64,000 nucleotides of DNA from Campylobacter ornithocola (GCF_013201605.1 NZ_CP053848.1:310001-374000); one strand, 5' to 3'. Numbered from the stretch's first letter, positions 19,037-28,517 are shown. Notes: a model not told the origin generated them from the letters alone. Program-made: numbers and translations.

Positions 19037-19258
19037 TCATCCTCCACAAACCGGTGGTAATAAGCATATTTTATCCCCATCTTTTAAGGTAGTTTCATCA
19101 TCAAAAATCATTTCATCATTTAAAGCAACCGCACAAAGCTCAAGCCATTCTTTTAAGCTTTCATCTTGCCCTAAAATTACTTTTAATTCTTTAAGATTGC
19201 TTACGTTTAGTTCTAAGCTTTCTTTGTTAATTGGCCCTAGAAATTCAACTTTTACCAT
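19037..19258 (-). CDS. moaD: Molybdopterin synthase sulfur-carrier subunit MoaD
   Basis: A 73-residue ubiquitin-like protein ending in LLPPVCGG; the terminal double glycine is thiocarboxylated and donates sulfur in molybdopterin synthesis. The rest has the short beta-grasp pattern with DGDKICL before the tail. AAGGTAAAAAAAA precedes the start. It lies between cueO and moaE. Confidence 0.92.
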   Translation of the reverse strand: MVKVEFLGPINKESLELNVSNLKELKVILGQDESLKEWLELCAVALNDEMIFDDETTLKDGDKICLLPPVCGG

Positions 19259-19270
19259 TTTTTTTTACCT

Positions 19271-20815
19271 TTATTCTTTTATTTCTAAAATTCCCATCAT
19301 TCCAAGATCTTCATGCTCTAAAATATGGCAGTGAAACATTCTAATACCGGTAAATTTTTGACTCACTCTAAGTCTTAGTTCTTCACTAGGTCTTACATTA
19401 ATCGTATCTTGCAATGCTCTGAATTTTGCTTTTGTTATTTTATCCTTAAATTTAGAAGAAATGAGTTCAAATTGTGTTCCATGTATATGGAAAGGATGAT
19501 CCATATGTGATTTGTTTTTTACTACCCATTCTTCTACTTCATTTAATTTTGAGGTTAAATCCGTTCTATTCATATCAAATGTTTTACCATTGATTAAAAA
19601 CATAGAAGCAAGGCTTTTTTTGATTTCTTCTTCACTTTTTTTACTTATACCATGCATTTGCATATGATCTTCGCTCATAATCACTTCTTTAAAGCTTGTA
19701 ACTTCTTTTAAAGGTGAAAATTCGCGTAATTTTTCAGGTATGTTTTCTATAGTTTTTTCTATTTTAAGATCAGCTAGCATAAGAGTGTAAGGTTCTTCTT
19801 TAACAAGCATTTTATCGCGGTCATAATAAATGCTTTCAAGTTTAAAATTACCCTTACTTGCTTTGATTAACACTTCTACTCTTGAAGCAGGACTTAAAAA
19901 TAACTCATCTAATTCAACACCTTTTTCTATAAGCCCTCCATCAGTTCCTACTAAAATAAATTTAGCACCTTTAATGCGTAAATTTAAATATCTTGCCGCA
20001 CAAAGATTATAAATACGAATTCTTTGAGCTTCTCCAAGTGTTATTTTTGGTTTTAATTGTCCATTGATAAGAACTAAATTTCCTTCTCTACCATTTAGCC
20101 AATCAAATAAATTATTATCAGGAATTTGTGCATTTTCATCTAAACGCAAATCACTAATCACCCAATCTTGCTCTTTTAAATGCGACAATGCATCTTTTTT
20201 AGCTTTTACCACAAATACCCCTGCTAGGCCTTTATAAACTTGCTTTGCTGTGGTGTAGTGTGGGTGCGGATGATACCAGTAAGTTCCTGCTGAATTTTCT
20301 CCAAGTTTAAAGCGATAAATTCTTTCTCTACCAGGCATGATAGGATCATGTGGGTTGCCATCTTGTTCAGGTGGTATGTCAAGTCCATGCCAGTGGATAG
20401 TAGTTGGTTCTTTTAAACTATTTTTTACCAAAATTTCTACAGTATCACCTTCATAAACTTCTATTTTAGGTCCAGGTATAGAGCCATTGTAAGTAAAGCA
20501 TTTTGTTTTTTTGCCTTTAACAAGTTCTATTTGACTTTCTTTGATTTCTATACTTGATCTGAAGAAATTTTTCTTTGTACTTGTATTTTTTAGAAGTTTT
20601 AATTTTGTTAATGTTTGTCCGCTAGGAAAGTTTTTTTCATCGAGTAGTTTAATGTTTGGATTTTCTAGTTTTATAAAAGAAGTATCGATTTCTTTTATAT
20701 CTTTTTTTGCATGTTTTGAGTGCATATTGTGATGAGAATGATCTCCCATTGCATACACACTGCTAATGCTTGCTAAACCTAAAACATTAAATTTTAAAAA
20801 TAACCTTCTGTCCAT
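19271..20815 (-). CDS. cueO: Periplasmic multicopper oxidase CueO
   Basis: A 514-residue multicopper oxidase corresponding to Cj1516, which oxidises Cu(I) and protects against copper. The N-terminus MDRRLFLKFNVLGLAS is a Tat signal. Copper ligands are seen in TIHWHGLDIP near residue 140, YWYHPHPHYTTAKQ near 182, HPFHIHG near 441 and HCHILEHEDLGMMG near 496. A His/Met-rich patch, HSHHNMHSKHAKK, follows the signal, and a further DHMQMHG lies near 379 where CueO enzymes carry a Met-rich substrate loop. It is the first gene of the unit with moaD-moaE-moeA and divergent from nspC. Confidence 0.93.
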   Translation of the reverse strand: MDRRLFLKFNVLGLASISSVYAMGDHSHHNMHSKHAKKDIKEIDTSFIKLENPNIKLLDEKNFPSGQTLTKLKLLKNTSTKKNFFRSSIEIKESQIELVKGKKTKCFTYNGSIPGPKIEVYEGDTVEILVKNSLKEPTTIHWHGLDIPPEQDGNPHDPIMPGRERIYRFKLGENSAGTYWYHPHPHYTTAKQVYKGLAGVFVVKAKKDALSHLKEQDWVISDLRLDENAQIPDNNLFDWLNGREGNLVLINGQLKPKITLGEAQRIRIYNLCAARYLNLRIKGAKFILVGTDGGLIEKGVELDELFLSPASRVEVLIKASKGNFKLESIYYDRDKMLVKEEPYTLMLADLKIEKTIENIPEKLREFSPLKEVTSFKEVIMSEDHMQMHGISKKSEEEIKKSLASMFLINGKTFDMNRTDLTSKLNEVEEWVVKNKSHMDHPFHIHGTQFELISSKFKDKITKAKFRALQDTINVRPSEELRLRVSQKFTGIRMFHCHILEHEDLGMMGILEIKE

Positions 20816-20902
20816 TAAATTTTTTTACTCCTAAATTAATTTTGATTTAGATTTTGATTATAACTATTATTTGATTAATGATTGTAAATTATAAAAACAA
20901 GA

Positions 20903-20908
20903 TATAAT
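20903..20908 (+). promoter_or_regulatory. Putative -10 element for nspC
   Basis: A TATAAT 54 bases before the nspC start, in the 146-base gap shared with the divergent cueO promoter. Confidence 0.45.
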
Positions 20909-20961
20909 TTTAATATGATTTGTTATACAAGCAGTTTAAATCAAAAAATTAAGGAAAAATA

Positions 20962-22125
20962 ATGCTAATTAAAAATCATCTAGATAAAAATTTTCAAACT
21001 CCTGCTTATATTTTAGAAGAAGATAAACTAAGAAAAAATTGTGAGCTTTTGACTAAAGTAAGTGAGCAAAGTGGAGTAAAAGTTTTACTTGCCTTAAAAG
21101 GTTTTGCTTTTTCAGGTGCTATGGATATAGTGGGTGAGTATTTATCAGGTTGTACTTGTAGTGGGCTTTGGGAAGCTAAATTTGCAAAAGAATATATGGG
21201 TAAAGAAATTCATACTTTTTCACCCGCTTTTAAAGATGATGAAATAGATGAAATCATAGATCTTTCACATCATATAGTATTTAATTCTTTTAATCAATTT
21301 AAAAAATTTAAAGATAAAGCAAGTCACAAATCTCTTGGCCTGCGTTGTAATCCAGAGCTTTCAGTGGCTCCAAAAGAACTTTATAATCCTTGCGGTAGAT
21401 TTTCAAGATTAGGAATTTGTGCGATTGATTTTGAAAATGAAGATTTAAGTGCTTTAAGCGGACTTCATTTTCATGCTTTATGTGAAGAAAGTGCGCATTC
21501 TTTAGAGCTTGTGTTAAATGCTTTTGAAACTAAATTTTCAAAATTTATTAAAAATATGAAATGGGTTAATTTTGGTGGGGGTCATCATATCACAAAAGAA
21601 GGTTATGACACGCAAAAACTAATTGATCTTTGTAAAAAATTTAGTGATAAATACGGAGTGCAAGTATATCTTGAGCCCGGTGAGGCTGTGGGTTGGCAGT
21701 GTGGGACTTTAGTCGCAAGTGTGATAGATATAATAGAAAATGAGAAAAAAATAGCTATTTTAGATACTTCAAGTGAAGCTCATATGCCAGATACTATCAT
21801 CATGCCTTATACAAGTGAGGTTTTAAATGCTAGAATCTTATCAAGTCGTGATGGGGAAAAATATAGTGAGTTAAAAGAAGATGAATTTGCTTATTTACTT
21901 GGTGGTAATACTTGCTTAGCAGGGGATATCATGGGTGAGTATGCTTTTAATCAAGAGTTAAAAATAGGGCAAAAAATAGTATTTTTAGATCAAATTCATT
22001 ATTCTATAGTTAAAAACACTACTTTTAATGGAGTAAGACTTCCAAATTTAATGTTCTTAGATAAGAATGAGAATTTATCTATGGTTAGAGAGTTTGGTTA
22101 TGAAAATTATTCGAAAAGAAACTAA
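20962..22125 (+). CDS. nspC: Carboxynorspermidine decarboxylase NspC
   Basis: A PLP enzyme of the alanine-racemase fold that decarboxylates carboxyspermidine or carboxynorspermidine, the last step of the alternative spermidine pathway used by Campylobacter. The PLP lysine is in VLLALKGFAFSG near residue 46. The phosphate loop is WVNFGGGHHITKEGYD near 195 and the second active-site stretch is YLEPGEAVGW near 234; GNTCLAGDIMGEY near 316 holds the conserved cysteine. Length 387 is typical. Corresponds to Cj1515c. AAGGAAAAATA precedes the ATG. Confidence 0.94.
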   Translation: MLIKNHLDKNFQTPAYILEEDKLRKNCELLTKVSEQSGVKVLLALKGFAFSGAMDIVGEYLSGCTCSGLWEAKFAKEYMGKEIHTFSPAFKDDEIDEIIDLSHHIVFNSFNQFKKFKDKASHKSLGLRCNPELSVAPKELYNPCGRFSRLGICAIDFENEDLSALSGLHFHALCEESAHSLELVLNAFETKFSKFIKNMKWVNFGGGHHITKEGYDTQKLIDLCKKFSDKYGVQVYLEPGEAVGWQCGTLVASVIDIIENEKKIAILDTSSEAHMPDTIIMPYTSEVLNARILSSRDGEKYSELKEDEFAYLLGGNTCLAGDIMGEYAFNQELKIGQKIVFLDQIHYSIVKNTTFNGVRLPNLMFLDKNENLSMVREFGYENYSKRN

Positions 22126-22220
22126 AAATTGAGTTTTTTTGTAGTTTTTTGCAAATTTATGTTTTTTAAATAAAACTTTTTTTAAAATAAAAATGGAAAC
22201 TGAAAATTAACAAAACTACA

Positions 22221-22241
22221 ACGCTAAGCTTTTTCTAGCGT
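22221..22241 (+). promoter_or_regulatory. Hairpin in the fdhC leader
   Basis: ACGCTA and TAGCGT form a 6-bp stem around a 9-base loop, about 20 bases before the fdhC start. It could be the end of the nspC transcript or a leader structure of the formate dehydrogenase operon. No further support. Confidence 0.3.
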
Positions 22242-22261
22242 GTAATGTTTAGGAGTAATTT

Positions 22262-23191
22262 ATGCATAGAGTTATACTAGCTCTTTTAGCCTGTTTTAAC
22301 TTTCTATTTGCTCAAGAAAATTTTGAAGTTAAAAATACTCAAATTTGGGATGTGCAAAGAGTGATGAATATAGAAAGTTATCAAAATTTTGGTGCTTTGT
22401 GGACTAAACTACAAGGTGAGTATATTGCAAGTGCTGTTTTAATTATACTTATAGTGGTGATTTCGGCTTTTGCTTTGCACTATATGGTTATAGGTCCAAA
22501 GAAATTTTCTCATGATGGTAAGAAAATTTATGCTTTTTCGGTATTTGAAAGATTGTTTCATTTTGTAGCAGCAATCTCTTGGATTATCCTTGTGCCAACT
22601 GGACTTATTATGATTTTTGGATCGTATTTTGGTGGTGGATTTTTTGTAAGAATGTGTAAAAACTTACATGGTATCGCTACTATTTTGTTTATCATTTCTA
22701 TCATTCCTATGCTTTTGTGTTGGATTAAAAGAATGCTTCCTGCAAGTTATGATTTAAGATGGATGATGATAGTGGGTGGATATTTAAGTAAAGAGAAAAA
22801 ACCTGTGCCTGCAGGTAAGTTTAATTTTGGTCAAAAATCTTGGTATTATATAGCTGTTTTTGGTGGCTTTTTGATGATAATTACTGGTGCGTTTATGTTT
22901 TTCCTTGACTTTAACTCCACTTCTTTGCAGTCTATTTTTGGAATTTCTCATATAGATATTTTAAGAGCTTCAGCTATCATCCATAATATTTTGGGTATTT
23001 TATGTGCGGTATTTTTTGCTATTCATATTTATATGGCTGTATTTGCTATTAAAGGAAGTATCCACTCTATGATTAGTGGTTATAAAGAAGAAGAGGAAGT
23101 TTATATTTTACATTCTTATTGGTATAAAGAATTAAGCGATAAAAAGCAAATCAATCCATCATTTACTTACGATTCTAAAACAAAATTTTAA
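22262..23191 (+). CDS. fdhC: Formate dehydrogenase cytochrome b subunit FdhC
   Basis: The membrane cytochrome b that takes electrons from FdhB to menaquinone. A cleavable-looking N-terminus (HRVILALLACFNFLFAQ) precedes four further membrane spans. Likely haem ligands are in FERLFHFVAAISW, NLHGIATILF, HNILGILC and FFAIHIYMAVFAIKGS. In C. jejuni fdhC follows fdhB; here it is first, directly after nspC, and the position after fdhB is empty. AGGAG lies before the ATG. Identity is clear from family features and context. Confidence 0.9.
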   Translation: MHRVILALLACFNFLFAQENFEVKNTQIWDVQRVMNIESYQNFGALWTKLQGEYIASAVLIILIVVISAFALHYMVIGPKKFSHDGKKIYAFSVFERLFHFVAAISWIILVPTGLIMIFGSYFGGGFFVRMCKNLHGIATILFIISIIPMLLCWIKRMLPASYDLRWMMIVGGYLSKEKKPVPAGKFNFGQKSWYYIAVFGGFLMIITGAFMFFLDFNSTSLQSIFGISHIDILRASAIIHNILGILCAVFFAIHIYMAVFAIKGSIHSMISGYKEEEEVYILHSYWYKELSDKKQINPSFTYDSKTKF

Positions 23192-23254
23192 AATCTCACT
23201 TGATTTTTTTAAATTTTCCTTGTTATAATCAAATAAAAATAACAAGGAAAATGA

Positions 23255-23935
23255 ATGATACAAGATATTGATCTTTCGCGTAAATATTTTTATGAATTTT
23301 TTTCAAAAGCTTTTAATTTTATTGATGAAAATGAATTTAAAATTTGGCACGAGCAAGTTTTAGTTTTAGCTCAAAGCCCTTTAGATGATAGTTTAAGATC
23401 TGATTTTGAAAAACTTAGCTCATGTGATTTTGTAAGTTTTAAAGAAGAGCAAAATGCTGTATTTTTTGATTTTTCTTATGTGAATGTACCTATTAGCGCT
23501 TCTTTTTACGATGAGGGCAGAGATGATGGTAAAATGAAACTTCAAGCTTGCGAAATCATTAGAAAAACCAAATTTAGAAAAAAAGAAGATTGTAGACAAA
23601 GTGAAGATGAATTTGGCTTTTTATTTGCTTTTATAGCAAGTATTATTGAGCATGATTTAAAAGTTACACAGCAATTATTTCGTTTTGTGATAAATCCTGT
23701 AATAGATGAATTTATAGAAAAATTGCAAATTCATAAAAACTCAAATTTTTATATTTGCATTGCTAATATTATGAAAGTTTTTTTTACAAATGAAAGAGCT
23801 TATTTAGAAGTGCAAGCGCCTATAAAAAAAGAAGGTAAAAGTATAGCAGATGAGGCTTTACAAAGACTTCCTTATGAACCAAGACTTCCTACTAAATTTA
23901 GTAAAACAAATATAGAAGAACTTAGTAAATTATAA
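23255..23935 (+). CDS. TorD-family chaperone for formate dehydrogenase (Cj1514c type)
   Basis: A 226-residue soluble, helical protein of the TorD/DmsD class, which binds Tat signals of molybdoenzymes and holds them for cofactor insertion. It shows FYDEGRDDGKMKLQACEI near residue 88 and EDEFGFLFAFIASIIEHD near 117, similar to the conserved ExPxD-like hinge area of the family but divergent. It stands between the fdhC cytochrome and the Tat-tagged fdhA, as Cj1514c does near fdhA in C. jejuni. The role in FdhA maturation is inferred from context. Confidence 0.75.
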   Translation: MIQDIDLSRKYFYEFFSKAFNFIDENEFKIWHEQVLVLAQSPLDDSLRSDFEKLSSCDFVSFKEEQNAVFFDFSYVNVPISASFYDEGRDDGKMKLQACEIIRKTKFRKKEDCRQSEDEFGFLFAFIASIIEHDLKVTQQLFRFVINPVIDEFIEKLQIHKNSNFYICIANIMKVFFTNERAYLEVQAPIKKEGKSIADEALQRLPYEPRLPTKFSKTNIEELSKL

Positions 23936-23940
23936 AAATT

Positions 23941-23970
23941 AATATGTATTTTGTTACCAAAATACATATT
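23941..23970. repeat. 13-bp perfect palindrome before the fdhA operon
   Basis: AATATGTATTTTG (23941-23953) and its exact complement (23958-23970) flank the loop TTAC, six bases after the TorD-like stop codon. On RNA it is an AT-rich hairpin without a U-run. As DNA it is a long dyad upstream of the Tat protein-fdhA-fdhB unit and could be an operator, for ModE or another regulator. Confidence 0.6.
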
Positions 23971-24111
23971 ATCAAAATCATCTTTTTATGAAAATAGAAA
24001 TTAAATAAAATCTTAAGTGAAAATATGCAAAATTTATTTCGTTAAGTGTGTAAATACTTTAACAATAAGGTATTTATAGTTATTCTTTACTTTTATTTCA
24101 AAGGAGAGAAC

Positions 24112-24315
24112 ATGGAGGCCAATCAAAGAAGGGATTTTTTAAAAAAATCTTTGAAAATTGGTGCTTTAGGGGTAGTAGCTGGAGCGAGTGTAAATGCTTT
24201 AGCTAAAGATGATTACCAAGAGCAAAATACTGTAGTTTTGGGAAAAAGTACTAAAAAAGAAGTACTTTATAAAAAGACTATGCATTGGGAAAAATACTAC
24301 AAAATAGCTTATTAA
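24112..24315 (+). CDS. Small Tat-signal protein of the formate dehydrogenase operon (Cj1513c type)
   Basis: A 67-residue protein with a twin-arginine signal, QRRDFLKKSLKIGALGVVAG, ending near residue 30, followed by a short mature part with KKTMHWEKYYKIAY. Small proteins of this design precede fdhA in epsilonproteobacteria and may be exported with the enzyme. The start ATG 24112 follows AAGGAGAGAA; in-frame codons upstream are rejected. fdhA starts 16 bases later. Biochemical role unknown. Confidence 0.82.
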   Translation: MEANQRRDFLKKSLKIGALGVVAGASVNALAKDDYQEQNTVVLGKSTKKEVLYKKTMHWEKYYKIAY

Positions 24316-24331
24316 TTAAGAAAGGAAGAAG

Positions 24332-27154
24332 ATGGCATTAGCAAGAAGAAATTTTCTTAAGCTTGCTGGTATTGCTAGTCTTGGAAGTGCGGCTTTTGGT
24401 AGTGAAAACAAAGCCATTAGAGTTGCAAGTGAGCAAGAAGTAGCAAATCCTTATCCAGATTCTAAGATTGTTAGAACAATCTGCAGTATCTGTAGTGCAG
24501 GCTGTGGAATTAAAGCAGAAGTGCAAGATGGAGTTTGGGTGCGTCAAGAAAACGCTATAGAACATCCTATTTCACAGGGATCACACTGCTGTAAAGGGAT
24601 AGATCAAATCGATCTTACTAAATCAAAACAGCGTATTAAATATCCTATGAAAAAAGAAAACGGTAAATGGGTGCGTTTAACTTGGGAGCAAGCTATCAAT
24701 GAAATTGGTGATAAAATGCTTGAAATCCGTAAAGAAAATGGACCTGATAGCGTTATGTTTTTAGGTTCGGCTAAATTTAATAACCAACAAGCTTATTATT
24801 TTAGAAAATTTGCAGCATTTTGGGGTACTAATAATATAGACCACGTTGCTAGAATTTGACACAGCGCAACAGTCGCCGGTGTGGCGAATACATGGGGTTA
24901 TGGCGCTATGACAAATCATTTTGGTGATGTGACTAAACACTCAAAAATGATGATTATTTTTGGTGCAAATACTGCTGTGGCAAATCCTATTGGATTTAAA
25001 CACTTATTACAAGCAAAAGATCGTAATAATGCTAAATTAGTAGTTGTAGATCCTGTATTTACAAAAACTGCAGTGCATGCTGATGAATATGTGAGAATTC
25101 GTCCAGGTACAGATATAGCTTTAGTTTATGGTATGCTTCATTTGATCTTCAAAAATGGTTGGGAAGATAAAGAATTAATCAAAACTAGAACTTATGGAGT
25201 TGAAGAAATAAAAGCAGAAGCTGCTAAATGGACTCCTGAAGTTGTAGAAGATGTAACAGGTGTTCCGGCTGCTCAACTTGAAAAAATCACAAGAATGTTA
25301 GCTACAATTAAACCTGCTACGCTATTTTGGGCTTTAGGTATTACTCAACACTCAGTAGGTAGCTCTAATACAAGAATTCTAGCTATCTTACAACTCGTTC
25401 TTGGTAATATAGGCAAACCAGGCGCAGGAACAAACATCATTAGAGGTCATGATAATGTTCAAGGTGCTACTGATATGGGTTGTTTGGCTGATACCTTACC
25501 AGCTTATTATGGACTTGATGATAATGCTTGGAACCATTTCTCCAATGTATGGAATGTCGAAAGAGAGTATTTAAATTCAAGATTTTATTCTAAAGAATGG
25601 ATGCATGAAAAAGGCTTTTCACTAGCAAAATGGTGGCAAGGTGTTTTACATGAAGAAAAAACTTATTCAAACTCACCTATCCGCGTACTTTGGGTGCAAG
25701 GAACGGGTATTACTTCTATGGCACATACGGTAAAAATTCAAGAAGCACTTAAAAAGCTTGATATGATCGTAATTGCTGAACCTTTTGTAAATGAGGTAGC
25801 AGTTTTAGCAGATCGCCCAGATGGTATTTATATCATTCCTGCTTCAACTCAATTTGAAACAGAAGGCTATGTGACTGCAACTAACCGTGCTATGCAATGG
25901 CGTTCTCAAGTAGTAAAACCAATTTATGAAAGTAAAGAAGATCAAGAGATTATGTTTGCTTTTGCTAAAAAATTTGGTTTTTATAAAGAATATACTCGTG
26001 GCATGAAAATGGAATTAAAAGATCATAAACTTGTACAAACAAGAGATGATAGTGATGATAATTTCGTATGGCCTGATGATGCTACAAGAGAAATGAGTAA
26101 TGGTCTTTTAAGTATAGGTTTAAGAGGTATTTCAGCTGAGCGTCTAAGAAAACACCAACAAAATTGGGAGCATTTTGATCCTGATACTCAAAGAGGTCTT
26201 GGTGGTGAAGTTAAAGGTGAATACTATGGCTTACCTTGGCCTTGTTGGGATAAACAACACCCAGGTACTTCTATCATGTGGAATACTGATATACCTTATG
26301 AAGAAGGTGGTATGGGCTTTAGAAATCGCTTTGGTTTAGAGCATGATGGACATTCTCAGTTAGCAGATGATAGTTTTACTCCAAAAGGATGTAAAGTTAA
26401 AGGCGGATACCCACAAATTACTAAAGAAAATATCGAAAAAGTGTTTAATATTAAACTAAGTGATAAAGAAAAAGAACTAATGGGTGCTAGCTGGAGCACA
26501 GATATTTCAGGTATTATCTTAGAAAAATGTAGGGAAAAAAGTGCTTGTTGTTTAGGTAATGCAAGAGCTAGAATGAAAGTTTGGGAATTTGCTGATCCTA
26601 TTCCACTACATAGAGAGCCTATTCACTCGCCTCGTTGGGATTTGGTTAAAAAATATCCTACTTGGGGTGATCAAGAGAAAAACTTTAGGGTTGAGAGTAA
26701 ATTTATTAGTGAGCAACAAAAAACAGATTGGAGCAAAGAGTTTCCAACTATTATTTCAAGTATGCGCTTAGTAAATTTAAGCGGTGCGGGTATGCTTGAA
26801 AGAACTAGTAAATATCTTGCAGCTATTACACCTGAGATGTTTGCTAATGTACACCCTGAACTTGCTTTAAAATATGGCATAAATGATGGTGATATGATGT
26901 GGATTCATTCACCACAAGGCACTAAGATTAAAGTAAAATGTGTGCATAATCATTCAGTTACACCAGATAGAATTTGCTTGCCTTATAACTTTGCAGGTAT
27001 TATGCAAGGTGTGGATTTAAGTTATAATTATCCTGAAGGCACTAAACCTTATACTATAGGGGAAAGTTCTAACACGGTTACTAACTATGGTTTTGATATA
27101 AATACGCAAATTTCTGAGTTTAATGCAGGACTTTGCAGACTTGAAAAGGCTTAA
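24332..27154 (+). CDS. fdhA: Formate dehydrogenase catalytic subunit FdhA (selenoprotein)
   Basis: The periplasmic molybdenum or tungsten bis-MGD enzyme that oxidises formate to CO2. It begins with a Tat signal (ARRNFLKLAGIASLGSAAFG), then a [4Fe-4S] site with CSICSAGCG near residue 51 and a further CC near 88. An in-frame UGA at 24857-24859, codon 176, falls at the catalytic position in VARI-U-HSATV. The same frame resumes at once and runs to 27154, 940 residues in all, so this is selenocysteine and not a pseudogene. A SECIS-like hairpin follows the UGA. Partner genes fdhB, fdhC, selD and selC are all in the window. Confidence 0.97.
24857..24887 (+). promoter_or_regulatory. UGA codon and bacterial SECIS hairpin in fdhA
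   Basis: UGA is followed after 13 bases by TCGCC-GGTGT-GGCGA, a 5-bp stem with a GGU-containing loop, the feature SelB recognises in the E. coli fdhF element. Confidence 0.85.
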
Positions 27155-27164
27155 GGGGTAAGTT

Positions 27165-27734
27165 ATGGCTAGAATGAAATTTTATGTAGATAATAATCGC
27201 TGTATTTCTTGCTTTGCTTGTCAAGTAGCTTGTTCAAGTGCGCATGAAGTACCAGTGGGGATTAATAGAAGAAAAGTAATCACTCTAAATGAAGGTATAG
27301 AAGGCAAAGAGTTTTCAACAACTCTTGCTTGCCAACATTGTACAGATGCTCCATGTGAGCAAGTTTGTCCTGTAAAATGCTTTTATATTAGAGCTGATGG
27401 TATTGTTTTACATGATAAAAAAACTTGTATAGGTTGTGGATATTGTCTTTATGCTTGTCCTTTTGGTGCCCCACAATTTCCAAGAGATGGTGCTTTTGGC
27501 ATTAAGGGTGAAATGGATAAATGTACTATGTGTGCAGGTGGTCCTGAGCCTACTAACTCTCATGAAGAAAGAGAGCTTTATGGACAAAATCGTATCGCAG
27601 AAGGTAAAGTGCCTATGTGTGCTGCGGTTTGTTCTACAAATGCACTTTTGGTTGGTGATGCAGCTGAAGTTAGTGCAATGTATAGGAAAAGAGTTTTGCT
27701 TAAGGGTCAAAATTTAGGACTTGATGCAAAATAA
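27165..27734 (+). CDS. fdhB: Formate dehydrogenase iron-sulfur subunit FdhB
   Basis: A 189-residue ferredoxin-like electron transfer subunit with four cluster motifs: CISCFACQVACSS near residue 14, CQHCTDAPCEQVCP near 57, CIGCGYCLYACPFG near 88 and CTMC with a distant C near 120. It carries electrons from FdhA to the FdhC cytochrome. It starts 10 bases after fdhA and ends at a strong terminator, so the transcript probably stops here. It has no signal and presumably travels with FdhA through Tat. Confidence 0.95.
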   Translation: MARMKFYVDNNRCISCFACQVACSSAHEVPVGINRRKVITLNEGIEGKEFSTTLACQHCTDAPCEQVCPVKCFYIRADGIVLHDKKTCIGCGYCLYACPFGAPQFPRDGAFGIKGEMDKCTMCAGGPEPTNSHEERELYGQNRIAEGKVPMCAAVCSTNALLVGDAAEVSAMYRKRVLLKGQNLGLDAK

Positions 27735-27737
27735 TTC

Positions 27738-27763
27738 AAAGGGTGTTTACAAGCACCCTTTTT
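27738..27763 (+). terminator. Rho-independent terminator of the fdh operon
   Basis: AAAGGGTG and CACCCTTT pair around an 8-base loop, followed by a T-run. It starts three bases after the fdhB stop. Confidence 0.85.
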
Positions 27764-27769
27764 ACTACT

Positions 27770-27775
27770 TATAAT
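27770..27775 (+). promoter_or_regulatory. Putative -10 element for modE
   Basis: A TATAAT directly after the fdh terminator and 14 bases before the modE start, giving a very short or nearly leaderless transcript start region. Confidence 0.45.
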
Positions 27776-27788
27776 CCAAGGTTAATTC

Positions 27789-28517
27789 ATGGAAGAGCTA
27801 ATTTTACAAATTCAAAAAAATCTTGATGAAAATAATAAACTTACTTGTAAAAAAGCACTAGAACTTTTAAAACAATATTCTAAAGAAGATTTTCAAACTG
27901 CTATAAAAGAATTAGGTGTAAAAATTTCAGATTGTGAGCTAGGTCAATTTGGCAAGTTAAGCAAAAATATAGCAAAAAGTGAAATTTTAGAAAAATTAGA
28001 AACAAAATTAGATTCTAAGCGTCGTATATCATGTAAAGATGCTTTAGAATGTGCTAAAGACTTTAATATGGCTGATATTAGAGCCACACTTAAAACTTAT
28101 AAAATTGATGTTAAACACTGTGAACTTGGTTGTTTTGAAGAAAAAAAAGGTAAAAAGTTTCATATAAAAAGTAAAATTTGGATAGAAAATTCTGATGGAG
28201 AATTACTTTTTGGTAAAGGTAAAACAGATATTTTAGAATTAGTAGGAGAATGTGGAAGTATTTCTCAAGTAGCTAAGCAATTAGGGATTAATTATAAAAA
28301 AGCATGGCTTTATATACAAGATTTAGAAAAAAACATGAAAGAAGAATTACTCATTGCTAAAAAAGGAAGAGGAAGTGAAGCTGGTAGTAAACTTACTCCA
28401 AGAGCATATGAGTTAATTCAAAATTTTAAAATTTTACAACAAGATGTAGAAGAATATACTAATAAACGCTTTAAAGAATTATTTTTTAAGAAAAATCAAG
28501 AAAAAGACAAAACTTAA
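27789..28517 (+). CDS. modE: ModE-type regulator with duplicated Cys-containing N-terminal domain
   Basis: The last half has the ModE winged helix: LVGECGSISQVAKQLGINYKKAW near residues 157-179, then GSEAGSKLTPRAYEL. The C-terminal molybdate-binding domains of E. coli ModE are absent, as reported for C. jejuni ModE. The N-terminal 120 residues hold two copies of a roughly 38-residue unit (18-55 and 80-117), each beginning SCK or TCK plus xAL and ending CELG, with the two cysteines 29 residues apart in both (Cys20/49 and Cys82/111). It corresponds to Cj1507c. It probably links molybdenum or tungsten supply to fdh or mod expression; the sensing mechanism is unknown. Confidence 0.82.
   Translation: MEELILQIQKNLDENNKLTCKKALELLKQYSKEDFQTAIKELGVKISDCELGQFGKLSKNIAKSEILEKLETKLDSKRRISCKDALECAKDFNMADIRATLKTYKIDVKHCELGCFEEKKGKKFHIKSKIWIENSDGELLFGKGKTDILELVGECGSISQVAKQLGINYKKAWLYIQDLEKNMKEELLIAKKGRGSEAGSKLTPRAYELIQNFKILQQDVEEYTNKRFKELFFKKNQEKDKT

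Noticed and set aside
24046-24111. An upstream start for the small Tat protein.
   Set aside because: It would bury the twin-arginine motif behind 22 extra residues, while AAGGAGAG fits ATG 24112.
24332-27154. fdhA looks like two genes or a pseudogene because of an in-frame TGA.
   Set aside because: The frame resumes with no shift, the TGA is at the known catalytic Sec position, a SECIS-type hairpin follows, and selC and selD are present.
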